From contig DAOUVR010000069.1 in assembly GCA_030667555.1 (NCBI GenBank), forward strand, positions 1 through 6,266: DNA of 6,266 nt, read 5' to 3'. The first letter of the stretch is position 1, and each line of letters starts with the position of its first letter. The notes beneath the pieces are model-generated. The model worked only from the letters and a program-made list of their open reading frames with translations. It searched no databases and had not been told where the DNA came from. Shown piece after piece: positions 1 through 6,266 of this stretch. The DNA comes from Dehalococcoidia bacterium (GTDB taxonomy: Bacteria; Chloroflexota; Dehalococcoidia; E44-bin15). The position numbers and the translations under genes are program-made.

Positions 1-1273
1 GCATACTATAGCCTTGATGCTCACTATGGCGCGCAATATACCTCAGGCATGCGCAGTACTAAGGTCTGGTGTGTGGCGTCGGCAGGACTTCATGGGCATT
101 GAGATAAGGAATAAGACGCTGGGCATTATTGGGTTGGGTAATGTTGGCTCTGAAGTAGCCCGGCGCGCCAAGGGGCTGGAGATGCGCCTTATTGCCTATG
201 ACCCCTTCGTCTCAGTCGAATACGCGGGCAATCTAGGGGTGGAACTGGTTTCATTGGAGGACATTCTTAGGAGGTCAGACTTCATCACCTTGCATACGCC
301 ACTCACGGAGGCGACCAAAGGGCTAATTGGTGCCAAGGAACTCGGGATGGTTAAGCCAACGGTGCGGTTTATCAATTGCGCCCGTGGTGGCGTCATCGAT
401 GAAGAGGCGCTTTTTGAAGCTGTTGAGGATGGGAGGGTGGCAGGTGCTGCGATAGACGTCTTTGTCGAAGAGCCTGCAACGGAAAGCATTCTTTTCAAGA
501 ACGATCGGATTCTGGTTACCCCTCATCTCGCTGCATCCACCGCCGAGGCTCAGGCGACTATCGCTCTTGATATAGCAGAGCAGATCATCGCTGTACTTAG
601 TGGTCAGCCTGCTAGGTATGCCGTAAATGTGCCCCTGATAACACCAGAGACTCGTCCCGTGGTGGCACCTTTTTTGGGCGTGGCGCAGCAGGTGGGGCGA
701 CTGCTCTATCAACTGGCTGAGGGGCAGATGAGCACAATTAACATCAAATACGAGGGGGAGATCGCCATTTATGATACCGCTGCGCTAAGGGCAGCGGTTA
801 TCGGTGGACTTTTGGAGAAAATTAGTGAGGAGCGGGTTAACCTGGTTAATGCTCATATAATTGCGCAAAGGCGGGGGATGAAGGTTATCGAGCATAAGGA
901 TCCTGTTTGTGATAACTATGGTAATCTGATAACACTGGAGGTGACCACCAGCGTTGAGACTACCACAGTGGCGGGCACGGTGATGAGGGATGAGCCTCAC
1001 ATCGTCAGAGTCAACAACTACTGGATAGATGTGGTGCCAAGAGGGGGCTATTTCATCTTCAGTGATCATCGAGACCGTCCGGGGATTATTGGGACGGTGG
1101 GTACCATACTGGGAAATGCCGACATCAATATCAGCTCTATGCAATTGGGCAGGCTTGAGCCTAGGGGCCGGGCGCTCCTGGTGCTTGAGCTTGATGAGTC
1201 AGTTAGTGAGGAGCAACTTCTCGAGCTCCGGGCGATCCCTGAAATCTACACTATGAAGCTAGTGAAGCTTTAG
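1..1273 (+). CDS. serA: D-3-phosphoglycerate dehydrogenase, 3' part (N-terminus outside window)
   Basis: Oxidises 3-phosphoglycerate to 3-phosphohydroxypyruvate with NAD+, the first committed step of serine synthesis, in the cytoplasm. The reading frame is already open at base 2 and starts inside the conserved HTIALML...ARNIPQA helix, so the apparent TTG at 14 is not the start. About 95-100 N-terminal residues are missing; 423 residues are visible, against roughly 525 for the long form. Counting the codon at base 2 as residue 1, I see the Rossmann loop GLGNVG (44-49), the NAD-ribose Asp in AYDPF (67), and the catalytic triad Arg128 (CARGG), Glu157 (VEEP) and His175 (TPH). An allosteric substrate-binding (ASB) domain spans about 210-348 and a C-terminal ACT domain about 349-423. 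In the ACT domain, HRDRPG and INISS carry the residues that bind serine in known enzymes, so serine feedback inhibition is likely. It is followed after 39 bases by acs1 with no terminator. Nothing looks broken. The family is certain; the truncation is due to the window edge. Confidence 0.97.
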   Translation, partial: HTIALMLTMARNIPQACAVLRSGVWRRQDFMGIEIRNKTLGIIGLGNVGSEVARRAKGLEMRLIAYDPFVSVEYAGNLGVELVSLEDILRRSDFITLHTPLTEATKGLIGAKELGMVKPTVRFINCARGGVIDEEALFEAVEDGRVAGAAIDVFVEEPATESILFKNDRILVTPHLAASTAEAQATIALDIAEQIIAVLSGQPARYAVNVPLITPETRPVVAPFLGVAQQVGRLLYQLAEGQMSTINIKYEGEIAIYDTAALRAAVIGGLLEKISEERVNLVNAHIIAQRRGMKVIEHKDPVCDNYGNLITLEVTTSVETTTVAGTVMRDEPHIVRVNNYWIDVVPRGGYFIFSDHRDRPGIIGTVGTILGNADINISSMQLGRLEPRGRALLVLELDESVSEEQLLELRAIPEIYTMKLVKL

Positions 1274-1296
1274 GGGAATAGTCCCAGGTAATTTGC

Positions 1297-1304
1297 GAAG
1301 GTGG
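1297..1304 (+). promoter_or_regulatory. Ribosome binding site of acs1
   Basis: GAAGGTGG ends 8 bases before the ATG at 1313 and is close to the consensus AAGGAGG. It supports that ATG as the start of the first acyl-CoA synthetase. A related sequence recurs before the second copy (2876-2883), so the leader was duplicated together with the gene. The rest of the 39-base gap shows no promoter boxes that I can defend. Confidence 0.7.
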
Positions 1305-1312
1305 TGTAAAAA

Positions 1313-2812
1313 ATGAATGTGGCGCAGGTTGCTGAGGACAATATCAAGAAGTTTGGTGAGTATGTAAGTCTGGATTTTGAGGGCCAGGAGTTCACCAATG
1401 TGGAGATGGACCGGGTGGCGAGGAAACTGGGCAGTGGGCTGAGGAAAATCGGGGTCAAGAGAGGGGATAGGGTTGTTGTCCAGCTTCCAAATTGCCCGGA
1501 GGTTTTGCAAAGTTTCCAGGCGGTGTGGAAGATCGGTGCTGTAATCGTTCCCATAAACTTCCTCATTGGAGAGGAAGAAACAACTCATATATACCAGGAT
1601 TCTGGGGCGGTGGCAGTTATCAGCAGTTCAGACTTTCTGGAAAAAGCGGAGACGGCCAGGTCAAAGGCACCAAAGGTAACAAATCTGATTCTCATTGATA
1701 AGGAAGTGCCTAACGCTCTCTATTATCCCAAGCTTGTGGAAGAGAGCTCTGACGATCTGGAGATGGTAGCAACCGATGACGATGAGTTAGCCATCCTGAT
1801 TTACACCGCTGGGACTACGGGAAGACCTAAGGGGGTCATGCACACCAACTATGCTCTTTATTCCAACGCTAAGATGCAGGAACTGCCTGGTGACGTGCAG
1901 CTGCCCCCTATGCTAATATCCCTTCCACTGTGCCATTCCTACGGGATAGCTACTATGAATACCTGCTTCATTATCGGAGCAAAGATTATATTAATGAGGT
2001 GGTTCCAGGTTGAGGAGTTCTTCAGGCTGATAGAGAAATATAAGCCAGCTATTGCTCCAGCGGTTCCCATGATGTATCAGCTTATGCTCATGTCTCCAGA
2101 AGCGGACAAGTATGATCTGAGCTCTGTCGGTATATGGATCTCCGGCTCTGCCCCTCTCTCTTTGGAGACTGCCAGGGCCTTCAAGGAAAAATTCGGAGCC
2201 ACTATATATGAGGGCTGGGGCCTTACTGAGGCATTTGCTCATAACTCGGTTAATCCATTGGGAGGGCTGGTTAAGATTGGCTCTATAGGTCTGCCGATGA
2301 ATGGGGTCGAGGTAAAGATATTCGATGAGGAGGATAACGAACTACCCCCTAGTCAGGAAGGGGAGATAGTGCTACGGGGTCCCACGTTAATGAAGGGCTA
2401 CTGGAATATGCCTGATGAGACGGCGGAGGTTTTGAAGGGTGGCTGGCTCCGCACTGGCGATATCGGTTATAAGGATGAGGATGGATATATATTCATCACT
2501 GAGCGAAAGAAGGATCTCATAATAAAGGCTGGGGAGAATATCTTTCCGCGGGAGGTAGAGGAGGTACTTATGGCTCATCCCAAGGTGGCTGAGGCAGGGG
2601 TTGTGGGCATCAAGGATGAGGTTTATGGCGAGGATATCAAGGCCTTTGTGGTGTTGAAGCCAGGAGAGCAGGCCACCGAGGAGGAGATAATCGAGCATTG
2701 CAAAAAGAGGCTCACAAGTTTTAAGACGCCGAAGACGGTGCAGTTCATAGATGACCTGCCTAAGAACCTGATGGGAAAGGTTCTGAAGAAGGAGTTAAGG
2801 AAGCTCGGCTGA
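1313..2812 (+). CDS. AMP-forming acyl-CoA synthetase, copy 1
   Basis: ANL-superfamily ligase (499 aa) that activates a carboxylic acid with ATP to an acyl-adenylate and transfers it to CoA. It is probably cytosolic, as there is no signal peptide or membrane segment. Visible motifs: P-loop YTAGTTGRPKG (164-174), PLCHSYG (205-211), SGSAPL (277-282), YEGWGLTE (299-306), ribose-binding Asp383 in LRTGD, hinge ERKKDLIIKAGENIFP (397-412), and the C-terminal catalytic Lys489 in MGKVLKKELR. All key residues are present, so the enzyme should be active. The length and motifs fit short FadD/LcfB-type fatty-acyl-CoA ligases, but the chain length cannot be read from sequence; aromatic or alicyclic acids are possible. 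The start at ATG 1313 has a good Shine-Dalgarno and matches the paralogue. It lies 39 bases after serA and is followed by a close tandem copy. Compared with copy 2, the segment 190-202 is almost wholly different, and the pocket positions around 214-225 are more hydrophobic (C218, F219, I221, I225). Confidence 0.95.
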   Translation: MNVAQVAEDNIKKFGEYVSLDFEGQEFTNVEMDRVARKLGSGLRKIGVKRGDRVVVQLPNCPEVLQSFQAVWKIGAVIVPINFLIGEEETTHIYQDSGAVAVISSSDFLEKAETARSKAPKVTNLILIDKEVPNALYYPKLVEESSDDLEMVATDDDELAILIYTAGTTGRPKGVMHTNYALYSNAKMQELPGDVQLPPMLISLPLCHSYGIATMNTCFIIGAKIILMRWFQVEEFFRLIEKYKPAIAPAVPMMYQLMLMSPEADKYDLSSVGIWISGSAPLSLETARAFKEKFGATIYEGWGLTEAFAHNSVNPLGGLVKIGSIGLPMNGVEVKIFDEEDNELPPSQEGEIVLRGPTLMKGYWNMPDETAEVLKGGWLRTGDIGYKDEDGYIFITERKKDLIIKAGENIFPREVEEVLMAHPKVAEAGVVGIKDEVYGEDIKAFVVLKPGEQATEEEIIEHCKKRLTSFKTPKTVQFIDDLPKNLMGKVLKKELRKLG

Positions 2813-2888
2813 TTGGCGAGGGGTAAATGTGGTGGAAGAGTGGGGTGAGGCAAGTGGATCATCACAAATATGTACGGGGGGTGCAAAA
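2813..2888 (+). other. Inter-paralogue spacer, probable tandem-duplication junction
   Basis: This 76-base spacer looks composite. From the acs1 stop, TGATTGGCGAGGGG (2810-2823) matches TGATTGGTAAGGGG after the acs2 stop (4386-4399) at 12 of 14 bases. Then 2831-2859 aligns to 4408-4434, at the beginning of ligA, at about 21 positions with two single-base gaps. At its right end, 2867-2888 resembles the acs1 leader 1290-1312, including the Gs and the A-run before ATG. Only about 7 bases (2860-2866) remain unassigned. The simplest reading is that a unit running from the acs leader into the first codons of ligA was duplicated in tandem. All these sequences are purine-rich, which weakens the middle alignment. 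No terminator hairpin is seen. Confidence 0.55.
2876..2883 (+). promoter_or_regulatory. Probable ribosome binding site of acs2
   Basis: GGGGGGTG ends 5 bases before the ATG at 2889. It occupies the same place relative to the start as GAAGGTGG/GTG before acs1 but has lost the AAGG core. A second purine-rich tract, GAGGGG at 2818-2823, lies 5 bases before the in-frame GTG at 2829 and 8 before the GTG at 2832, so initiation further upstream cannot be excluded. Confidence 0.5.
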
Positions 2889-4388
2889 ATGAATGTGGCA
2901 CAGCTTGCTGAGGACAACATCAAGAAGTTCGGTGAACATGTAAGTCTGATTTTTGAGGACCAGGAGTTTACCAATGTGGAGTTAGACCGAATGGCGAGGA
3001 AGCTCGGTAACGGATTGAAGAGGATCGGGGTTAAAAGAGGGGATATGGTCATTGTCCAGAGTTCCAATTGTCCCGAGGTTTTGCAGAGCTTCCAGGCGGT
3101 GTGGAAGATCGGTGCTGTAATCGTTCCCATAAACTTCCTGATGGGGGATGAAGAAACCATTCATATCTACCAGGACTCAGGGGCGGTTGTGGTGATTGGT
3201 AGCGCAGATTTTCTAGAGAAAATGGAAGGGGCCAAGGCAAAGGCTCCAAACGTTAAAAACCTTATACTCATCGACAAAGAGGTGCCCAACGCATTGTACT
3301 ATCCAGAGCTGGTGGAGGAAAGCTCGGAGGAACTGGAGATGGTAGCAACTGACGACGATGAGCTGGCCATCCTTATCTACACCGCGGGGACAACAGGGAG
3401 ACCTAAGGGGGTTATGCTATCTCACTACGCTCTTTATTATAACGCTAAAATGCAGCAGGAAACCCTTAACATGGGGCCCTTGCCCTCGATTAGCTCTCTG
3501 CCACTGTGTCACTCGTATGGCATAGCTAGCATGAACACTACTTCTATTATGGGGGCTAAGGGTATCTTGATGAGGTGGTTCCAGGTGGAGGAGTTCTTCA
3601 GGCTTGTGGATAAATATAAGCCAACTCTTACCGCAGCGGTTCCTATGATGTATACGCTTATGCTGATGTCACCCGAAGCGGATAAGTATGATCTAAGCTC
3701 CATCAAGTATTGGGTCTCAGGCTCCGCTCCGCTGTCCTTGGAGACCGCCAGGGCCTTCAAGGAGAAATTTGGCGCCACCATCTATGAGGGATGGGGCCTC
3801 ACTGAGGCCGGTGCAAATAACTCGGTCAACCCCTTGGATGGGACGGTTAAAATTGGCTCTATCGGCCTGCCAATGAAGGGAACCGAGATAAAGATCTTCG
3901 ATGATGAGGATCACGAGTTACCTGTCGGCGAGGAAGGAGAGATAGTGATGCGTGGCCCAATGTTGATGAAGGGCTACTGGAACTTGCCTGAGGAGACGGC
4001 GGAGGCCTTAAGGGGGGGCTGGCTACGAACTGGTGATATTGGGTACATAGATGGGGATGGATATATCTTTATCACCGAGCGAAAGAAGGACCTCATAATA
4101 AAGGCTGGAGAGAATATCTTCCCTCGGGAGGTGGAGGAGGTTCTTATGGCTCATCCCAAAGTGGCTGAGGTTGGGGTTGTAGGTATCAAGGACGAGGTTT
4201 ATGGTGAGAACATAAAGGCTTTTGTGGTGTTGAAGCCAGGAGAGCAGGCGACTGAAGAGGAGATGATCGAGCATTGCAAAAAAAAGCTCACCAATTTTAA
4301 GACACCTAAGTCGGTGCAGTTCATCGAAAGCATGCCTAAGAATATCATGGGTAAGGTTTTGAAGAAGGAGCTTAGGAAGCTCGGTTGA
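2889..4388 (+). CDS. AMP-forming acyl-CoA synthetase, copy 2
   Basis: Tandem paralogue of the preceding gene: also 499 aa from ATG 2889, with about 409 of 499 residues identical (82%, hand count), aligning without any net gap. It catalyses the same two-step ATP- and CoA-dependent acid activation. The conserved motifs lie at identical positions: YTAGTTGRPKG (164-174), PLCHSYG (205-211), SGSAPL (277-282), YEGWGLTE (299-306), Asp383, the ERKKDLIIKAGENIFP hinge (397-412) and Lys489 in MGKVLKKELR. Differences concentrate at 190-202, 214-225 (T218, S219, M221 and G225 replace C, F, I and I), 246-249, 272-276 and 308-319. These lie near the acyl pocket in ANL enzymes, so a different acid preference is plausible. 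ATG 2889 is chosen because both paralogues begin MNVAQ. An open frame continues upstream to GTG 2829 and would add 20 residues of low-complexity, non-conserved sequence. ligA follows 11 bases after the stop. Exact substrate unknown. Confidence 0.95.
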   Translation: MNVAQLAEDNIKKFGEHVSLIFEDQEFTNVELDRMARKLGNGLKRIGVKRGDMVIVQSSNCPEVLQSFQAVWKIGAVIVPINFLMGDEETIHIYQDSGAVVVIGSADFLEKMEGAKAKAPNVKNLILIDKEVPNALYYPELVEESSEELEMVATDDDELAILIYTAGTTGRPKGVMLSHYALYYNAKMQQETLNMGPLPSISSLPLCHSYGIASMNTTSIMGAKGILMRWFQVEEFFRLVDKYKPTLTAAVPMMYTLMLMSPEADKYDLSSIKYWVSGSAPLSLETARAFKEKFGATIYEGWGLTEAGANNSVNPLDGTVKIGSIGLPMKGTEIKIFDDEDHELPVGEEGEIVMRGPMLMKGYWNLPEETAEALRGGWLRTGDIGYIDGDGYIFITERKKDLIIKAGENIFPREVEEVLMAHPKVAEVGVVGIKDEVYGENIKAFVVLKPGEQATEEEMIEHCKKKLTNFKTPKSVQFIESMPKNIMGKVLKKELRKLG

Positions 4389-4393
4389 TTGGT

Positions 4394-4399
4394 AAGGGG
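4394..4399 (+). promoter_or_regulatory. Shine-Dalgarno-like tract that bears on the ligA start
   Basis: AAGGGG directly abuts the ATG at 4400, leaving no spacer, but lies 9 bases before the in-frame GTG at 4409 (fourth codon). On spacing alone GTG 4409 would be the better start. The three residues at stake (M-I-E) precede the conserved ligase domain and do not affect function. Confidence 0.5.
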
Positions 4400-6266
4400 A
4401 TGATAGAGGTGGGAGAAGGGGTCAATAAGCGGATTGAAGAGCTAAGGGGGCAGATAAACCACCATAACTATCGCTACTATGTGCTCGATAGCCCTGAAAT
4501 CTCAGACGCCGAATACGATGAGTTGATGGCGGAGTTGAGGAGGTTGGAGGAGGACCATCCTGAGCTTATCGCTCCTGAATCACCTACTCAACGAGTGGGT
4601 GCCGCTCCTGTAGAAGCCTTTGGCGTTGTGGAGCACCGTGTTCCTCTTCTCAGCCTGGCCAATGTCTTCTCCGATGAAGAGCTCCTCGCCTGGCACAAGA
4701 GAATGTCGAACCTGGTGCTAGGGCGCGACGTGGACTTTGTTTGCGAACTCAAGTTAGATGGGCTTGCTGTGGCCCTGACCTACACCGATGGGAGTCTTAC
4801 TACAGGTGCCACCCGGGGCGACGGCTATCGCGGCGAGGATATCACCCAGAACTTGAGAACAATTAAGAGCATTCCACTTTCTGTTCCCAAGGACGCCCCG
4901 AGAGAATTTGAGGTCAGGGGTGAGGTCTATCTATCTAAAAAGGGCTTTGAGAAGCTTAATGAGGAGAGGGCTCGAGAAGGCCAGTCCCTTTTTGCCAACC
5001 CGAGAAATGCTGCTGCCGGCTCAGTGCGCCAGCTTGACCCGCGTATCACCGCAAGGCGTCCCTTGGACATCTATATCTATGCATTGGGTTGGACTGAGGG
5101 AACGGTGCCTCCAACTCATTGGGAAACCTTGGAATATCTCAAGTCCCTGGGATTTAAGGTAAACCCCTATAATACTCACACGCTTGATATTAGTGGTGCT
5201 GAGCAATACTATCAGCACTGGGTGAAGGACAGAGAGAAGCTGGAATTTGAGGCTGATGGCATTGTGATCAAGGTCAACTCTATCGAGCTTCAGGAAACGC
5301 TGGGTACAGTGGGTCACGATCCCCGCTGGGCTGTCGCCTATAAGTTCCCGGCAATTCAGGCCACTACACGCCTGTTGGGTATCGGAATCAGTGTGGGACG
5401 AACTGGCAGCCTCAACCCATATGCTGTCCTAGAGCCGGTATCCGTCGGTGGGGTTACCATTAAGCAAGCGTCACTGCATAACGAAGAGGATATCAGAAGA
5501 AAGGATATTCGAATTGGCGATATAGTGGTAGTGCAGCGTGCTGGTGAGGTCATTCCACAGGTTGTTGGCCCTGTGGTCTCTAGGCGCACTGGTAAGGAGG
5601 AGATGTTCGTCCTGCCTTGCCGCTGCCCTGTTTGTGGCGGTGACGTGGTAAAGCCTGAAGGAGAGGCTATAGCTCGTTGCACCAATGCCTCCTGTTCGGC
5701 CCAGATCCAGGAGAACCTGGCTCATTTTGTCTCTCGCCCTGCTATGGATATTGATAGGATTGGTGAGAAGTTAGTAGCGGCTTTACTCGAAGAAGGGCTG
5801 GTGAAAGATGTTAGCGATCTTTACTACCTCCACGAGCGTGAGCAGGAGCTTATTGATATGGGGCGGATGGGAGAGAAGAGCGCTCGCAATATCCTTAGTG
5901 CTATCGAGAGTAGCAAAGAGCGCCCCCTTTCCAGGGTGATCTTCGCTTTGGGTATCAGGCACGTCGGTGGCGAGACGGCGGAGCTCTTGGCCAGCCATTT
6001 TGGTAGCGTAGATAGGCTGGCGAAGGCGTCTCAAGAGGAGTTAGCGTTCATTCCCGCCATCGGCCCCAAGATAGCAGAGAGCGTGCATGGCTTCTTCCAA
6101 CAGGAATCCAACCTGCGGATTATAGATAAACTAAGGAGGGCTGGGGTCAAACTTGAGGAGGAGGCTGTGGGGCGAAAAGAGCTGTCCCTTGTTGGCCAGG
6201 AGTTTGTGATAACGGGTAAACTGGAGGGCTTCACAAGGAGCGAGGCTGAGGCGCGCATCAAAGAGC
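4400..6266 (+). CDS. ligA: NAD+-dependent DNA ligase, 5' part (C-terminus outside window)
   Basis: Seals 3'-OH/5'-phosphate nicks in replication and repair, using NAD+ to form an enzyme-adenylate. 622 residues are visible and the frame is still open at the window edge; about 50 residues, most of the BRCT domain, are missing from the usual ~670. Domains in order: Ia NMN-binding (about 1-70, with HHNYRYY and SDAEYD giving D36, Y39, D40); adenylation domain with the nucleophile Lys118 in CELKLDG, Glu175 in VRGEVYL, Arg202 in NPRNAAAGS, Lys291 in DGIVIKVN and Lys315 in AYKFPA; OB fold (about 320-400); zinc finger with Cys409, Cys412, Cys427 and Cys432; helix-hairpin-helix region (about 445-585, with GMGEKSARNI-like and IPAIGPKIAESV motifs); and the start of the BRCT domain (about 595 on, FVITGKLEGFTRSEAEARI). 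All catalytic residues are present. It starts 11 bases after acs2, so it is probably transcribed with it. Start ATG 4400 is provisional, with GTG 4409 as alternative. Identification is certain. Confidence 0.98.
   Translation, partial: MIEVGEGVNKRIEELRGQINHHNYRYYVLDSPEISDAEYDELMAELRRLEEDHPELIAPESPTQRVGAAPVEAFGVVEHRVPLLSLANVFSDEELLAWHKRMSNLVLGRDVDFVCELKLDGLAVALTYTDGSLTTGATRGDGYRGEDITQNLRTIKSIPLSVPKDAPREFEVRGEVYLSKKGFEKLNEERAREGQSLFANPRNAAAGSVRQLDPRITARRPLDIYIYALGWTEGTVPPTHWETLEYLKSLGFKVNPYNTHTLDISGAEQYYQHWVKDREKLEFEADGIVIKVNSIELQETLGTVGHDPRWAVAYKFPAIQATTRLLGIGISVGRTGSLNPYAVLEPVSVGGVTIKQASLHNEEDIRRKDIRIGDIVVVQRAGEVIPQVVGPVVSRRTGKEEMFVLPCRCPVCGGDVVKPEGEAIARCTNASCSAQIQENLAHFVSRPAMDIDRIGEKLVAALLEEGLVKDVSDLYYLHEREQELIDMGRMGEKSARNILSAIESSKERPLSRVIFALGIRHVGGETAELLASHFGSVDRLAKASQEELAFIPAIGPKIAESVHGFFQQESNLRIIDKLRRAGVKLEEEAVGRKELSLVGQEFVITGKLEGFTRSEAEARIKE

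Larger units (their letters stand above)
1290..4434 (+). repeat. Direct tandem duplication, two copies of about 1.57 kb
   Basis: Copy 1 runs from about 1290 to 2859 and copy 2 from about 2867 to 4434. The coding parts are offset by exactly 1576 bases and align in full. Homology appears to extend about 20 bases upstream of each ATG and about 45 bases beyond each stop, so the outer part of copy 2 would overlap the first codons of ligA. Divergence is mixed: near-identical blocks (for example the 50 identical bases at 1514-1563 and 3090-3139) alternate with stretches of roughly 73% nucleotide identity by hand sample. The duplication of the genes is certain; the exact borders are inferred. Confidence 0.8.

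Noticed and set aside
14..16. TTG at 14 as the true start of serA.
   Set aside because: The frame is open to the window edge and the conserved HTIA residues lie upstream of it; about 95-100 residues of the substrate-binding domain must be outside the window.
785..1144. Long antisense open frames opposite serA, acs1, acs2 and ligA (for example 785-1144 and 5356-5685 on the minus strand).
   Set aside because: They lie wholly within clearly coding genes, show no recognisable domain and reflect the codon bias of the sense strand.
1274..1285. Possible terminator hairpin after serA (GGGA-ATAG-TCCC).
   Set aside because: The stem is only four base pairs and no T-run follows; far too weak for an intrinsic terminator.
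1880..1918. Frameshift pair in acs1 explaining the divergent 13-residue segment.
   Set aside because: The differing codons align as whole-codon insertions and deletions with in-frame similarity (Q/E, LP and S positions), so compensating 3-base indels fit better than a +1/-1 pair.
2813..2888. Insertion sequence, riboswitch or regulatory RNA in the spacer between the paralogues.
   Set aside because: No inverted repeats, transposase remnant or stable hairpin is visible, and the spacer is largely explained by duplicated flanking sequence.

Overview
The window is a compact, gene-dense bacterial chromosome segment with four genes, all on the + strand. In order: the 3' part of serA (D-3-phosphoglycerate dehydrogenase), two tandem paralogous AMP-forming acyl-CoA synthetases (here acs1 and acs2), and the 5' part of ligA (NAD+-dependent DNA ligase). 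The gaps are 39, 76 and 11 bases. None holds a convincing terminator or promoter, so the four genes look co-directional and probably co-transcribed. No RNA genes, CRISPR arrays, insertion sequences or integrase remnants are visible, and no stretch over 300 bases lacks a gene.

The NAD+-dependent ligase places the source among bacteria. Medium GC content, frequent AGG/AGA arginine codons, strong purine bias on the coding strand, a long SerA with an ASB-ACT tail and fatty-acyl-CoA synthetases next to housekeeping genes would fit an uncultured Chloroflexota (Dehalococcoidia-like) or similar anaerobic subsurface bacterium. That assignment is inference and cannot be proven from this window.

serA feeds serine biosynthesis, the two synthetases activate carboxylic acids (probably fatty or related acids) to CoA thioesters, and ligA seals nicks in replication and repair. 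They share no obvious pathway. The serA-ligA surroundings look like ordinary housekeeping genes into which an acyl-CoA synthetase was placed and later duplicated.

The most informative part is the duplication. The two synthetases have exactly equal length (499 residues from the shared MNVAQ start) and about 82% identity by hand count. All adenylation motifs are intact in both. Their differences cluster around the predicted acyl pocket. The 76-base spacer between them can be read almost completely as a duplication scar: its left part resembles the acs2-ligA junction and the start of ligA, and its right part resembles the leader of acs1. The scar also creates an in-frame 20-codon extension and an overlapping 21-codon ORF in front of acs2. 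I see no convincing new biological system here; this is a well-resolved recent gene duplication in a metabolic/housekeeping cluster.
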